NCBI RefSeq assembly: GCF_014205135.1
Contig: NZ_JACHMY010000001.1
Span: 806,001-870,000, forward strand
DNA length: 64,000 nucleotides
Source: Kribbella italica
GTDB taxonomy: Bacteria; Actinomycetota; Actinomycetes; Propionibacteriales; Kribbellaceae
Direction of reading: 5' to 3'
The translations under genes and the position numbers were made by a program. Shown here one piece after another: positions 37,718 through 46,650 of this stretch. How positions within the stretch are numbered: position 1 is the stretch's first letter; the number at the start of each line of letters is the position of its first letter. The notes beneath the pieces are model-generated. The model did no database searches, was not told the origin of the DNA, and saw only the letters and a list, made by a program, of their open reading frames with translations.

Positions 37718-39046
37718 TCAACTGACCTCGATTGTCAGCGTGTGGTGGCCGGTCAGGTCAGCCGGTACGGCGGTGGTTGGCCGGCCGTCGAGCAGGACCT
37801 GGGAGTGGGTGCCGGAGCCCGTGAGGGTGAGGTCGAGGGTGGCGGAGCGGTAGGGGAGGCCTGTCAAGTGGAGGTCGCCCAGGCCCTCGGGGACCACTGG
37901 GGAGATGGTGATGCCGGACGGGGTGAAGTGGAGGCCGAAGAGGGACTCGTGGATCAGGCGGAGGTACGCGGTGGCCGACCAGGTCTGGTGGGGGAGGGAC
38001 TCCCAGTGGCGGCCGACCTGCCAGCCGCCGTCGACTGCGCCGGTGGTGGCGTTGTAGAGCTCGAAGAGCTCGTCGCCGGAGCCGTGGAAGAGCTGGGACA
38101 GGTCGTCGAGGGTCTGGCCGAAGGCCTGGGCATCACCGGCTGAGGCGGCGGCCGCGCCCCACAGGCCCATGACCATCGGCCAGCAGATCGCGTTGTGCCG
38201 GCCGGGGCGGGCGGCGTCGTACCGGGGGAAGTGGGGCCAGACGTTGACCATCCCGTACGGCTCGCGGTGCGCGGCCGCGAGGATCTGACGGGTGCGGGAA
38301 GGCCCGGCGATGCCGAAGTCGATGGCCAGGGCCAGTCCGGCGGTCTCCTGGTGGCGGTCGAGCCCGTCCGGACCCAGGTAATACCCGTACAGCCCGGCGG
38401 AGGCGTCCCAGAGGTGCAGGTTGATCGCCTCGGCCAGTACGTCGGCCCGGCGGTCGAACAGCGGCTCGTCGCCCAGCAGCGCCAGGCAGCGCAGCGCCCG
38501 GACGTACACCGCGTTGGTCGACAGGCACCGCAGCTCCGCCGTGCCCGGGTAGTCGAGCACGAACGACCCCCCTTGCTCGTCCGACGACTGCACCTCCTCG
38601 TACGACGGAAGCCCGCTGATCCCGTCCTGCATCAGCGCCGGCCCGGCGTACAGGCCGGTCGCGGGGTCGAAGCGCTCCCGGTCGAGGATCGCGAGCGACG
38701 CCCGGCCGATCTCGTACGCCGTCGCGGCGAACGCGGTGTCGCCGGTGACCGCTACGTGCTGCCACGCGCCGATCACCCAGATGATCTGGTCCCACCACTG
38801 GTTGTCCTGCGCCACCACCCCGCGGCCGGAGTCGCAGACCTTCAGCAGCGTCGCCCGGGCCACGTCGGGCGCGAGCAGGCTGGCGGCGTTCCAGCAGTTG
38901 ATCGCCGCGTCGCGGGTCCACGGGTCGTCGTAGCCCCCGCCGGCCCGGACGAACCCGGCGGCGGTGACGTTGACGTCGAGCAGGTTGCGCAGCGCGGCGT
39001 CGTACAGGTTACTCAGGACCGGCGGGCCCTCCAGCGACGGTCGCAT
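37718..39046 (-). CDS. MGH1-like (alpha/alpha)6-barrel glycoside hydrolase
   Basis: This 442-residue cytosolic protein has no signal peptide. It has helical-barrel features of the mannosylglycerate hydrolase/GH63-like group: DDPWTRDAAINCWNAASLL near the start, DNQWWDQIIWVIGAW, NVWPHFPRYDAARPGRHNA and WESLPHQTWSATAYLRLIHE, with a small C-terminal beta domain (ITISPVVPEGLGDLHLTGLP). Asp/Glu residues in these stretches are candidate catalysts. ATG 39046 lies 8 bases after the DUF3043 stop. Substrate unknown. Confidence 0.78.
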   Translation of the reverse strand: MRPSLEGPPVLSNLYDAALRNLLDVNVTAAGFVRAGGGYDDPWTRDAAINCWNAASLLAPDVARATLLKVCDSGRGVVAQDNQWWDQIIWVIGAWQHVAVTGDTAFAATAYEIGRASLAILDRERFDPATGLYAGPALMQDGISGLPSYEEVQSSDEQGGSFVLDYPGTAELRCLSTNAVYVRALRCLALLGDEPLFDRRADVLAEAINLHLWDASAGLYGYYLGPDGLDRHQETAGLALAIDFGIAGPSRTRQILAAAHREPYGMVNVWPHFPRYDAARPGRHNAICWPMVMGLWGAAAASAGDAQAFGQTLDDLSQLFHGSGDELFELYNATTGAVDGGWQVGRHWESLPHQTWSATAYLRLIHESLFGLHFTPSGITISPVVPEGLGDLHLTGLPYRSATLDLTLTGSGTHSQVLLDGRPTTAVPADLTGHHTLTIEVS

Positions 39047-39054
39047 CGAGCAGC

Positions 39055-39645
39055 TCAGGCCGGCTTCTCGCCGCGGGCGACCATCGGCTTGGGCAGCCGC
39101 CAGCGCCGCATCTGCATGGTCCGCCGGACCGCGTAGAACCCGATCCCGCGGGTGCCCTCGTTCGGGAACTTCTTCGCGATCGACCGCTTCAGCCCGCTGG
39201 ACAGGAAGAACCAGTCGGCCGCGATGCACGCGATCATCACCAGGAACAGCAGGTTCACCAGCCCCGGCAGCCAGGTGAACACGCCCGAGAAGACGACGCC
39301 GAGCAACGAGATCACCAGCAGCACCGGCAGCGCGAACTCCATCACCGACCAGCGGGCGTCGACGTAGTCGCGGGCGAACCGGCGGACCGGGCCCTTGTCG
39401 GCGGCCGGCAGGTACCGGTCGTCGCCGGTCTTCATCGCGTCCTGCATCTTGGCCCGCTCGGCGCGCATCTTCTCGCGCCGGTACGCCGAGGCCTCCTTGC
39501 GGTTGCGCGGCTTCTTCAGCGCGGCCTTACGGGCCTGCTCGGCCTCGCGCCGGGTCGGGGTCGGGCGGCCCTTGCCCCCGGTCTTGCCCTGGGGTTCCGC
39601 CGCGGCGGGGTCGGACGGTGTCTCGGACTTGCTACGACGGAACAC
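39055..39645 (-). CDS. DUF3043 membrane protein
   Basis: This 196-residue protein has a charged Lys/Arg-rich N-terminus (TRREAEQARKAALKKP, EASAYRREKMRAERAKMQ), two adjacent helices (about 100-145) and a basic C-terminus. This is the DUF3043 pattern found across actinobacteria; function unknown. It is divergent from pspA across a 167-base gap. Confidence 0.88.
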   Translation of the reverse strand: MFRRSKSETPSDPAAAEPQGKTGGKGRPTPTRREAEQARKAALKKPRNRKEASAYRREKMRAERAKMQDAMKTGDDRYLPAADKGPVRRFARDYVDARWSVMEFALPVLLVISLLGVVFSGVFTWLPGLVNLLFLVMIACIAADWFFLSSGLKRSIAKKFPNEGTRGIGFYAVRRTMQMRRWRLPKPMVARGEKPA

Positions 39646-39812
39646 GGGAGCTGGACCTCATTCGGGCTGCGAGTCGTCCACTCGGGGTGGTCCCCGGAGG
39701 ATCGGGCCAGTTTATCGGGGCCGGTCCTGATGGTGTCGTGACCCATGGGGACATAGGGTGGATGACACGCACGCCGGGTCCACTCTCCGGCACAGAAGGG
39801 GTACGGATATCG

Positions 39813-40622
39813 ATGAGCATCTTCAGGCGGATGTCGACGATCTTCAAGGCCAAGGCGAACACCGCCTTGGACAAGGCCGAGGATCCTCGCGAAACTCTTG
39901 ACTACTCGTATCAGAAGCAGCTCGAACTGCTGCAGAAGGTACGCCGTGGTGTGGCCGACGTGGCCACCAGCCGGAAGCGGGTGGAGCTGCAGGCTTCGCA
40001 GCTGCAGGCCCAGTCGTCCAAGCTGCAGGAACAGGCGCAGAAGGCGCTCTCGATGAACCGGGAGGACCTCGCCCGCGAGGCCCTGACCCGCAAGTCGGGC
40101 CTGCAGGGCCAGATCGACGATCTGACCGCCCAGCACGCCCAGCTCCAGGGCGAGGAGGAGAAGCTCACCCTCGCCTCGCAGCGGCTGCAGGCCAAGGTCG
40201 AGTCCTTCCGCACCAAGAAGGAGACCATCAAGGCCACCTACACCGCGGCCGAGGCGCAGACCCGGATCAACGAGGCCTTCTCCGGCATCTCCGAGGAGAT
40301 GAGCGACGTCGGTCTGGCGGTCCAGCGGGCCGAGGACAAGACCCAGCAGATGCAGGCCCGCGCGGGCGCGATCGACGAGCTGCTGGCCTCCGGCGCGCTC
40401 GACGACGCCTCCGGCACCAGCAAGGACAGCATCACCCTCGAGCTCGAGCGGATGTCGACCGGCTCGGACGTCGAGAGCGAGCTGGCCGCGCTGAAGGCGC
40501 AGGTCGGTGGCACCGAGGCGCCCAAGCAGCTGTCCCAGGACGCCCCCGGTGGGGCACAGCCGGCTCAGCAGCCGGCCCAGCAGGCCGAGCCGGTTCGACC
40601 GCAGGACGGAGACGTTCGATGA
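39813..40622 (+). CDS. pspA: PspA/IM30 family membrane-stress protein
   Basis: This 269-residue protein is almost entirely coiled coil (about 20-225), beginning with MSIFRRMSTIFKAKANTALD, the amphipathic membrane-binding helix region, and DPRETLDYSYQKQ. It has a Gln/Pro-rich tail. It binds and stabilises damaged membranes. ATG 39813 is supported by the N-terminal family match. The stop overlaps the next start (ATGA). Confidence 0.92.
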   Translation: MSIFRRMSTIFKAKANTALDKAEDPRETLDYSYQKQLELLQKVRRGVADVATSRKRVELQASQLQAQSSKLQEQAQKALSMNREDLAREALTRKSGLQGQIDDLTAQHAQLQGEEEKLTLASQRLQAKVESFRTKKETIKATYTAAEAQTRINEAFSGISEEMSDVGLAVQRAEDKTQQMQARAGAIDELLASGALDDASGTSKDSITLELERMSTGSDVESELAALKAQVGGTEAPKQLSQDAPGGAQPAQQPAQQAEPVRPQDGDVR

Positions 40623-40894
40623 TCGTTCGCATCATGGGCGAGGGGCAGTACCGGCTCGCCGACGAGAAGCTGGACCAGCTGAACTCGGTCGACGGCGATC
40701 TCGAGAAGGCCGTCTCGGCCGGCGACGAGGACGCTTTCAAGACCGCCTTCGCCGCGCTGCTGGCGTTCGTCCGCAACGGCGACCGGGTGCCGGACGACGA
40801 GCTGCACGACTCCGACGCGATCCTGCCGCCGGGTGACAGCACGCTGGCCGAGATGCGGGAGCTGATCAGCGGCGACGGCCTGATCGCCGGCTGA
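40619..40894 (+). CDS. PspA-associated protein PspAA
   Basis: This 91-residue protein starts MIVRIMGEGQYRLADEKLDQLN and ends ELISGDGLIAG, matching the PspAA domain. It is translationally coupled to pspA by a 4-base overlap, the typical arrangement. Confidence 0.9.
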   Translation: MIVRIMGEGQYRLADEKLDQLNSVDGDLEKAVSAGDEDAFKTAFAALLAFVRNGDRVPDDELHDSDAILPPGDSTLAEMRELISGDGLIAG

Positions 40895-40913
40895 TCACTG
40901 TTCGTAGTTGGTG

Positions 40914-40949
40914 CAGCCCTCCGAGGCCCTCTGGGAGCCCGGGGGGCTG
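40914..40949 (+). terminator. Terminator after pspA-pspAA
   Basis: CAGCCCTCC (40914-40922) pairs with GGGGGGCTG (40941-40949), with one G-U pair and further pairing inside, 20 bases past the pspAA stop. Confidence 0.6.
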
Positions 40950-40972
40950 TGTTTTGCGCGCTTGCGGACATC

Positions 40973-40998
40973 GCGGGTTCCGGACTGTAAGAACCCGC
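40973..40998. promoter_or_regulatory. Inverted repeat in the leader of the sugar transferase gene
   Basis: GCGGGTTC and GAACCCGC (8 bp, perfect) flank a 10-base spacer CGGACTGTAA, about 137 bases upstream of GTG 41135. The sequence after it is AT-richer (CAATTCACTACTATCGG) and probably holds the promoter. It could be an operator or a second terminator of pspAA. Confidence 0.4.
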
Positions 40999-41134
40999 AA
41001 TTCACTACTATCGGATGGCGTTGAGCCGTAGTAACCTCTGGGCATTGCCGTTGTGGGGGCGGCATTTCATCAATGTCCGTGACGGGGTGTGGTTGAGTCA
41101 CGGGCCTTGATTCACCTGTGGGGGGTGGCTCTGT

Positions 41135-42664
41135 GTGACTGACTTTGTCGTGTCCGAAGGGTCGAGTGATCCGATCGACGGGCGGGCGGCGCCTTTTGGC
41201 GATCGTCGCCGGCCGGTCTGGTCGATACCGGCCGAAGTCCCGGCGATCGTGCCGCTGGCAGCGCGGTTCACGGAGGCGCGCTGGGTCGCGAAGTATCGCT
41301 GGGCCGCGCTGGGCGGCGATTTCGCCGCCGCGCTGATCGGGGCCACCGCCGCCCTGGTCACCCGGTTCGGTGGCCAGATCAGTCCGGGGTACGTGATCCT
41401 GGGCGCGGTGCTGCCGCTGGCCTGGCTGGCCTGCGTGGCGCTGGAACGGGGGTACGAGACCCGGTACTTCGGCACCGGTCCGGAGGAGTTCCGGTCGGTC
41501 CTGCGCGCCACGGTGGCGCTGACCGCCGTGGTCGCGGTCACGTCGTACGCGACCAAGAGCAACGTGGCCCGCGGTTTCGTCATCCTGGCGGTACCGCTGA
41601 CGTGCCTGGCGGCGATGGTCGTGCGGTGGATGCTGCACCGGGCCATCGCCAACCGCCGCTTCGTCGGCCGGTGCATGCGGCGGGTCCTGGTGGTCGGGCA
41701 CAACGGCCAGGTGTCGACGCTCAAGCACCATCTGGAGGAGCGGCCGGCCGACGGCTACGTGGTCGTCGCGACCTGCCTGCCTCGGGGCTCCGCCGAGGAA
41801 CCCGGGCCGGACTCCAACCGGTTGGGACGCGCGGAGGTGGACATCCTCGCCGCGGTCGACCTGTACGACGTCGACGTGGTGGCGGTGGCCGCCGATCCGG
41901 AGCTGACCGGGCACTCGCTGCGCCGGCTGTCCTGGGCGCTCGAGCAGCGGGGAGTCGAGCTGATCGTGTCGCCCGGCATCGTCGAGGTCGCCGGACCGCG
42001 GATCTCGATCCGGCCGGTCGCCGGACTGTCGCTGCTGCACCTGGAGCGCCCTTCGGTCAGCGGCGGACCGCACCTGCTGAAGAACATCTTCGACCGGCTG
42101 GTCGGCGGCGGACTGTTGCTGCTGGCAAGCCCGCTGCTGCTGGTGACCGCGTTGCTGGTGCGGCTGACCAGCCGCGGCCCGGCGCTGTTCCGGCAGAAGC
42201 GGGTGGGCCGGGCCGGCGTCGAGTTCACCATGCTGAAGTTCCGGACCATGTCCGTCGACGCCGAGGCCCGCAAGGCCGACCTGCACGCCCTCGACGAGGG
42301 CAACGGGATCTTGTTCAAGCTGCGGGACGATCCGCGGGTGACCCGGCTCGGCCGGCACCTGCGCAGGTTCTCGGTGGACGAGCTGCCGCAGCTGGTGAAC
42401 GTCGTGCGGGGAGAGATGTCGCTGGTCGGACCGAGGCCGCCGCTTCCGGCCGAGGTCGCGCGGTACGCCATCGACGACGCCCGGCGGATGCTCGTCAAGC
42501 CCGGACTGACGGGGCTGTGGCAGGTCAGCGGACGCAGCGACCTGACGTGGGAGGAGTCCATGCGACTCGACCTGCGCTACGCCGACAACTGGTCCATCGC
42601 CTTGGACCTGCTCATTTTGTGGAAGACCGCGCGGGCCGTCGTCGGCCGCGACGGCGCCTACTGA
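41135..42664 (+). CDS. Polyprenyl-phosphate sugar-1-phosphate transferase (exopolysaccharide initiation)
   Basis: This 509-residue enzyme loads the first sugar phosphate onto undecaprenyl phosphate. It has four or five N-terminal helices with a CoA-binding-like central domain (RVLVVGHNGQVSTLKHHLEE) and the C-terminal bacterial sugar transferase domain: a helix (FDRLVGGGLLLLASPLLLV), then KRVGRAGVEFTMLKFRTM, DELPQLVNVVRGEMSLVGPRP and KPGLTGLWQVSGRSDL. The start is GTG 41135. It is not operon-linked to other genes but is the expected priming enzyme for the cluster to its right. Confidence 0.93.
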   Translation: MTDFVVSEGSSDPIDGRAAPFGDRRRPVWSIPAEVPAIVPLAARFTEARWVAKYRWAALGGDFAAALIGATAALVTRFGGQISPGYVILGAVLPLAWLACVALERGYETRYFGTGPEEFRSVLRATVALTAVVAVTSYATKSNVARGFVILAVPLTCLAAMVVRWMLHRAIANRRFVGRCMRRVLVVGHNGQVSTLKHHLEERPADGYVVVATCLPRGSAEEPGPDSNRLGRAEVDILAAVDLYDVDVVAVAADPELTGHSLRRLSWALEQRGVELIVSPGIVEVAGPRISIRPVAGLSLLHLERPSVSGGPHLLKNIFDRLVGGGLLLLASPLLLVTALLVRLTSRGPALFRQKRVGRAGVEFTMLKFRTMSVDAEARKADLHALDEGNGILFKLRDDPRVTRLGRHLRRFSVDELPQLVNVVRGEMSLVGPRPPLPAEVARYAIDDARRMLVKPGLTGLWQVSGRSDLTWEESMRLDLRYADNWSIALDLLILWKTARAVVGRDGAY

Positions 42665-42743
42665 TCGTTCCCGGCGCGCCCGGTCACGGGCCGCGGCTCC
42701 GGGATCAGCGGACAGCACAGCAGTGTTCCCGAGGGGGGAATCC

Positions 42744-43331
42744 ATGCCACACCCCGATGTCACCAGTGATATCGACGCAAAGGAATCGACCGCCCGGTCC
42801 GAGGCCGCGCGCCTGGTCGAGCAGGCCGCACAGGGGGACCAGGCGGCCTGGCGACGGGTGGTCGACCAGTACTCCAGACTCGTCTTCGCCGTCACCCGCA
42901 GCTTCCGGCTCAGCGACAGCGACGCCGGCGACGTCTCCCAGGTGGTGTGGCTCCGGTTGCTGGAACACATCGACCGGGTCGATCCGGTCAGGGTCGGCGC
43001 CTGGCTGGTGATCACCACCCGGCGGGAGTGCATTCGCGTGCTGGCGTTCCGCAAGAGGGTGGTGCTGACCTACGAGCCGGACGCCTTCGAGGTCGTCGGC
43101 GGTGAGCAGCCGGAGCTGGACGCGGAGCTGATCGCCGACGAGCGGGCCGTCGACGTACGGCGTGCGCTGGAGAGCCTGCCGGACCGCTGGCAGCAGCTGC
43201 TCGGCCTGCTGATGGCCGATCCGCCCATGCCGTACGCGGAGATCTCCGCGAAGCTGGACATCCCGATCGGCAGTATCGGCCCGATCCGTGGTCGCTGCCT
43301 GGACAAGCTCAGGGTGCTGCTCGCTTCGTGA
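42744..43331 (+). CDS. ECF-type RNA polymerase sigma factor
   Basis: This 195-residue protein has region 2 (about 30-95, DSDAGDVSQVVWLRLLEHID) and region 4 (about 135-195, LESLPDRWQQLLGLLMADPP, then PIGSIGPIRGRCLDKLRVLL). The group with SIGPxRxRCL in the recognition helix is typical of actinobacterial sigma factors with a small downstream partner. ATG 42744 follows GAGGGGGG. It is convergent with the gene at 43404, which resembles such partners. Confidence 0.9.
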   Translation: MPHPDVTSDIDAKESTARSEAARLVEQAAQGDQAAWRRVVDQYSRLVFAVTRSFRLSDSDAGDVSQVVWLRLLEHIDRVDPVRVGAWLVITTRRECIRVLAFRKRVVLTYEPDAFEVVGGEQPELDAELIADERAVDVRRALESLPDRWQQLLGLLMADPPMPYAEISAKLDIPIGSIGPIRGRCLDKLRVLLAS

Positions 43332-43388
43332 GCGCGCGCTGAGTCGATGGGCCTGGGCCATGCCCCCCGGCCCGGAGCCGGCGGCCGG

Positions 43389-43428
43389 CCGGACCGCAGA
43401 GGATCAGAGCATGATCCACGCGGTCCGG
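43389..43428. terminator. Hairpin overlapping the 3' end of the sigma-partner gene
   Basis: CCGGACCGC pairs with GCGGTCCGG and, inside, GGATCA pairs with TGATCC around GAGCA. The stem covers the stop codon (43404-43406) of the leftward gene and lies between two convergent genes, so it can end both the exopolysaccharide operon and the sigma gene. Confidence 0.65.
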
Positions 43429-43778
43429 ACCGGCCGCCGTGCGGTGCCTGGCCACCGGAGCAGGAAGCTGACCAGCCGTCGCGTCACCGGGTCGTCGGCA
43501 TCCCCGGCGCGGGCCTCGACGACCACCGGGCCGGCCGGGCAGACCCACAGGTCGACCGTTAGTTGCCCCCGGCCTCGAGCGTCGACGTCGAGTGTCCAGC
43601 CGTGGCCGGCGAACCGCAGGTGACGGACGTCGTCGCCGATGTCCGAGCCGTCCACGAGGCTGTCGTAGATCAGGTCCAGCACCGCGAGGTCCCGTTCGTG
43701 GTGCGCGAACGCCGCGTAGCCGGCCGAGCGCAGCAGCTCGAGCTGCTGGCCCGCCGCGCGCTCCGGTCGCCCGCCCAT
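43404..43778 (-). CDS. Sigma-factor-partner-like small protein, 124 aa
   Basis: The layout (short helical start, DLAVLDLIYDSLVDG, beta-strand domain HGWTLDVDARGRGQLTVDLW, PAGPVVVEARAG, end RRPVRTAWIML) matches small proteins usually encoded just after ECF sigma genes of this type in actinobacteria. Here it is convergent with the sigma gene and starts 5 bases after the stop of the beta-helix gene, as the last gene of the exopolysaccharide operon. Its role is unknown. The assignment is from pattern memory, not a search. Confidence 0.65.
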   Translation of the reverse strand: MGGRPERAAGQQLELLRSAGYAAFAHHERDLAVLDLIYDSLVDGSDIGDDVRHLRFAGHGWTLDVDARGRGQLTVDLWVCPAGPVVVEARAGDADDPVTRRLVSFLLRWPGTARRPVRTAWIML

Positions 43779-43783
43779 CGCGG

Positions 43784-45406
43784 TCAACGCTCCCCTTGGA
43801 CCTTGATCACGCTGTCGCGATCCTGGCCGTACGGCGCGCCCTGCCAGGTGGACCAGTTCACCTTGTTGCCCTGTTCGTACAGGACGAAGTTCCACGGCCC
43901 GCGGTAGGTGTTGGCGTAGAAGCGGTTGCTCTGGTCGAAGGTGATGGCGTCCTGGACGGTCTTCTCCTTGTACGGCGACCAGGCCGGGAACGTTCCCCAG
44001 TTGGAGAACAGCCCGTTGTAGCCGCACCCGCTGTTGGAGGCGCAGGACTTGCCGAGCTTGGTCGGGTCGAGCGAGAAGGTGTTGCCGTGCACCTGGACGT
44101 TCTGGGTCTTCCACCGGCAGTCACCCAGGTACGGCTGCTTGCCGATGTTCCCCGCGTTGCAGGTCTTCACCGTGGCGGTCGCCGGGTTGACCAGGGTGCC
44201 GGAGCCCGTGCTGGTGTTGGCCGGCGAGCCCGCGAACCGGTCCGCGTTCTCCCACAGGACCACGCCGGCCCAGTTGTCGGTGAACAGGTTGCCGGTGATC
44301 TCGAACGTCTGGTTGAACTGCCCCGGCACCCGCGGGTCGCTGCCGGACTCGGAGATGTACAGCGCGGAGGTCGGGAAGCCACGGTTCTCCGGGCCCTTGC
44401 CCAGACCGTTGCGGGCGAACGTGTTGCCCCGGATGCTCGCGTTGTAACTGGTCTCGTAGATGATTCCTTCGGCGGTGTTGTCCGCGATGTAGTTGCCCTC
44501 GATGGAGAAGCCGGTGTTGTTGGTGTCGGCCCACAGGCCGGCGCTGAGGTTGTCGTGCACCCAGTTGCCCCGGACGACCGCGCCGGTCACCTCCCAGAAC
44601 TTGCCGCCGCCGGTGCAGCCACAGCCCGGTTTGAGCCGCTCCCAGTCGTCCACGTTGTTGCCCGCGATCTCGTTGTTCTCGATCACGATGCTCGCGACCT
44701 TGTCCGGGTTGTAGGCGTTGAAGCCGTACTGGCCGTTGTCCTGCAGGCAGTTGCCCCGGACGAGGTTGCGGCTGCCGATCATCACCGCCGAGCCGGCGTT
44801 GCGGCGGATCGTGTTGCTCTGGATCGTCCAGCCGGTGGCGGAGTTGTGGTTCACCACCCCTTCGTCGTTGTTCGTCCTCGGGGCGCCGAAGTTCTGGATG
44901 GTGAGGTTCTTGATCGTCACGCCGGTGACGTAGCCGGTGAACGCGTAGCGGTTGACCCGCTGGCCGTCGAGGACGGCCCCGGGCGCTCCCACGTAGGTGT
45001 TGCCCTCCTTGGGAATCACCTGGCTGAAGGGACCGGTGCCGAGGGTGTGCGTACCGGGCTGCAGCCAGAAGGTGCTGCCGGCCGGGCTGGCCTTGCTGAG
45101 CTCGTTGAGGTTCTGCGTCGTCGCGACGGTGATCGCGCCGGCCGGTGCGGTGGCCGGTCCGGCCAAGGCCTTGGCGTTCGCGCAGACCTTCGCCGTCGGT
45201 GCGGCCGGAGCGGTCGCCGGCGGCGCCGGCGTCGGCGCCGTGTCGGGCGGCGGTGCCGCCCCCGGGGCGGTGTCGTCACCGGCTCCGGCGACGATTCCGG
45301 CCAGGAGACCCGCGACCAGGACCAGACCGGCCGCGATGAGCACCAGGCGATGGCGGTACAGCGCGGATCGACGACCGGACGACCGGGCGGAATCGGGTTG
45401 GTCCAT
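43784..45406 (-). CDS. Membrane-anchored right-handed parallel beta-helix protein
   Basis: This 540-residue protein has one N-terminal anchor helix (about 21-41), a Pro/Ala/Thr tether and a large extracellular beta-helix with repeating turns (IKNLTIQNFG, TIQSNTIRRNAGSAVMIG, IVIENNEIAGNN, FSIEGNYIADNTAEGII). This fold is used by pectate lyases, AlgG-like epimerases and polysaccharide-binding proteins. ATG 45406 has AAGGAAG upstream. It probably cuts, epimerises or binds the polymer made by this cluster; no catalytic set can be assigned. Confidence 0.85.
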   Translation of the reverse strand: MDQPDSARSSGRRSALYRHRLVLIAAGLVLVAGLLAGIVAGAGDDTAPGAAPPPDTAPTPAPPATAPAAPTAKVCANAKALAGPATAPAGAITVATTQNLNELSKASPAGSTFWLQPGTHTLGTGPFSQVIPKEGNTYVGAPGAVLDGQRVNRYAFTGYVTGVTIKNLTIQNFGAPRTNNDEGVVNHNSATGWTIQSNTIRRNAGSAVMIGSRNLVRGNCLQDNGQYGFNAYNPDKVASIVIENNEIAGNNVDDWERLKPGCGCTGGGKFWEVTGAVVRGNWVHDNLSAGLWADTNNTGFSIEGNYIADNTAEGIIYETSYNASIRGNTFARNGLGKGPENRGFPTSALYISESGSDPRVPGQFNQTFEITGNLFTDNWAGVVLWENADRFAGSPANTSTGSGTLVNPATATVKTCNAGNIGKQPYLGDCRWKTQNVQVHGNTFSLDPTKLGKSCASNSGCGYNGLFSNWGTFPAWSPYKEKTVQDAITFDQSNRFYANTYRGPWNFVLYEQGNKVNWSTWQGAPYGQDRDSVIKVQGER

Positions 45407-45435
45407 GAGACTTCCTTCGGCGGGGGCGATCGCGG

Positions 45436-46650
45436 CTAGCGGCGGGCGGGGCGGTGGGCGGGGCGGGGCCGGCCGATGGCGAACCGGTAGATGTCGAGCA
45501 GTTGCTCGAGGTTGCGCTGGGGATCGTGCTGGTTCTCGTACGTCGCCCGGGCGCGGCGGCCGTACTCCTGGTAGCGCTCGGGGTCGCGGTCGGCATCGAG
45601 CAGCAGCTTCGCCAGCGCGTCCGGCTGACCGGGTTCGAAGAGCGCGCCGTCGACGCCGTCGCTGATGAGATCCGGGAACGATCCGTGGGCGGAGGCCAGC
45701 GGCGGGACTCCGACCGCCATCGCCTCCACCACCACCAGGCCGAAGGTCTCCTCCCACTCCGACGGCAGCACCACCGCGCGCGAGCGGGCGATCAGCTCGA
45801 AGCACTGCTGCTTCGTGAGGTGCCCGGCGAGCTCGACCGACGGGCGGTCCGCGGCCCACGCCGTCACCTCGGCGAGCAGCGGACCACCGCCGGCGATGAC
45901 GAGGCGGAGCGCGTCGTCACCGGCCTGGGCCCGGTAGGCGTCCCAGCCCCTCATCAGCAGCGACGCACCCTTCGGACCGTCGAGGCGGCCGACGTACGCG
46001 ACCTGACGTTGCCGCTCGCCGCCGACCGGACCGTCGTACGGGACGAAGTTGTGCTTGACGAAAGTCCGCTGCGCAGCGAATCCCATCGCGGCGAGCAGCC
46101 GGCGCTGGGAGTCGGAGATGAAGATGTAGGCCGACACCAGGTCGCGCCAGCTGCGGCGGTGGGCGCGTGCCGCCAGCACCGTCGGTCCGGTCGCGAGGAC
46201 CGAGCCGCGGTAGCAGCGGTGCAGCAGCGCGGGGGCCGGATTGCCGCCGGCACAGTCGTGGCAGACGGCCCCGTCGCGGAAGAAGTCGCCGCTGGCGCAG
46301 AGCAGTTTGTAGTTGTGCAGTGTCGCGACGACCGGTACGCCGGCGGCGCGGCACGCGTACAGCACGGACGGGCTGAGCAGCGGGAACGTGTTGTGGACGT
46401 GGACGACGTCGGGCCGGCTCCGCTCGAGGGTCGCCGTCAGTTCCCGCCTGCTGGTGGAGTTCCAGACCACCTTCGCCGGGAGCATCGCCTTCTGCCAGGC
46501 CGGCCAGCTCTCGATCTCGTCGCTGAGCCGTCCGAACGTGTCGACCTGGTGGCCGAGGGCCGTCAGTGCCTCGCCTTCCTGCGCGACGACGCGGTTCTCG
46601 CCGCTCGGAGCGGTCGACCGGTACGTGTTGTGGACCAGCAGGATCTTCAT
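45436..46650 (-). CDS. GT4-family glycosyltransferase
   Basis: This 404-residue GT-B enzyme has the N-terminal VHNTYRSTAPSGENRVV acceptor-domain start, the VHVHNTFPLLSP stretch and the C-terminal nucleotide-sugar site PSEWEETFGLVVVEAMAVG with the EX7E motif. A central HDCAGGNPAPALLHRCYRGS segment occurs in a subgroup of exopolysaccharide transferases. ATG 46650 overlaps the upstream ligase stop (ATGA). Donor and acceptor sugars are unknown. Confidence 0.9.
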   Translation of the reverse strand: MKILLVHNTYRSTAPSGENRVVAQEGEALTALGHQVDTFGRLSDEIESWPAWQKAMLPAKVVWNSTSRRELTATLERSRPDVVHVHNTFPLLSPSVLYACRAAGVPVVATLHNYKLLCASGDFFRDGAVCHDCAGGNPAPALLHRCYRGSVLATGPTVLAARAHRRSWRDLVSAYIFISDSQRRLLAAMGFAAQRTFVKHNFVPYDGPVGGERQRQVAYVGRLDGPKGASLLMRGWDAYRAQAGDDALRLVIAGGGPLLAEVTAWAADRPSVELAGHLTKQQCFELIARSRAVVLPSEWEETFGLVVVEAMAVGVPPLASAHGSFPDLISDGVDGALFEPGQPDALAKLLLDADRDPERYQEYGRRARATYENQHDPQRNLEQLLDIYRFAIGRPRPAHRPARR

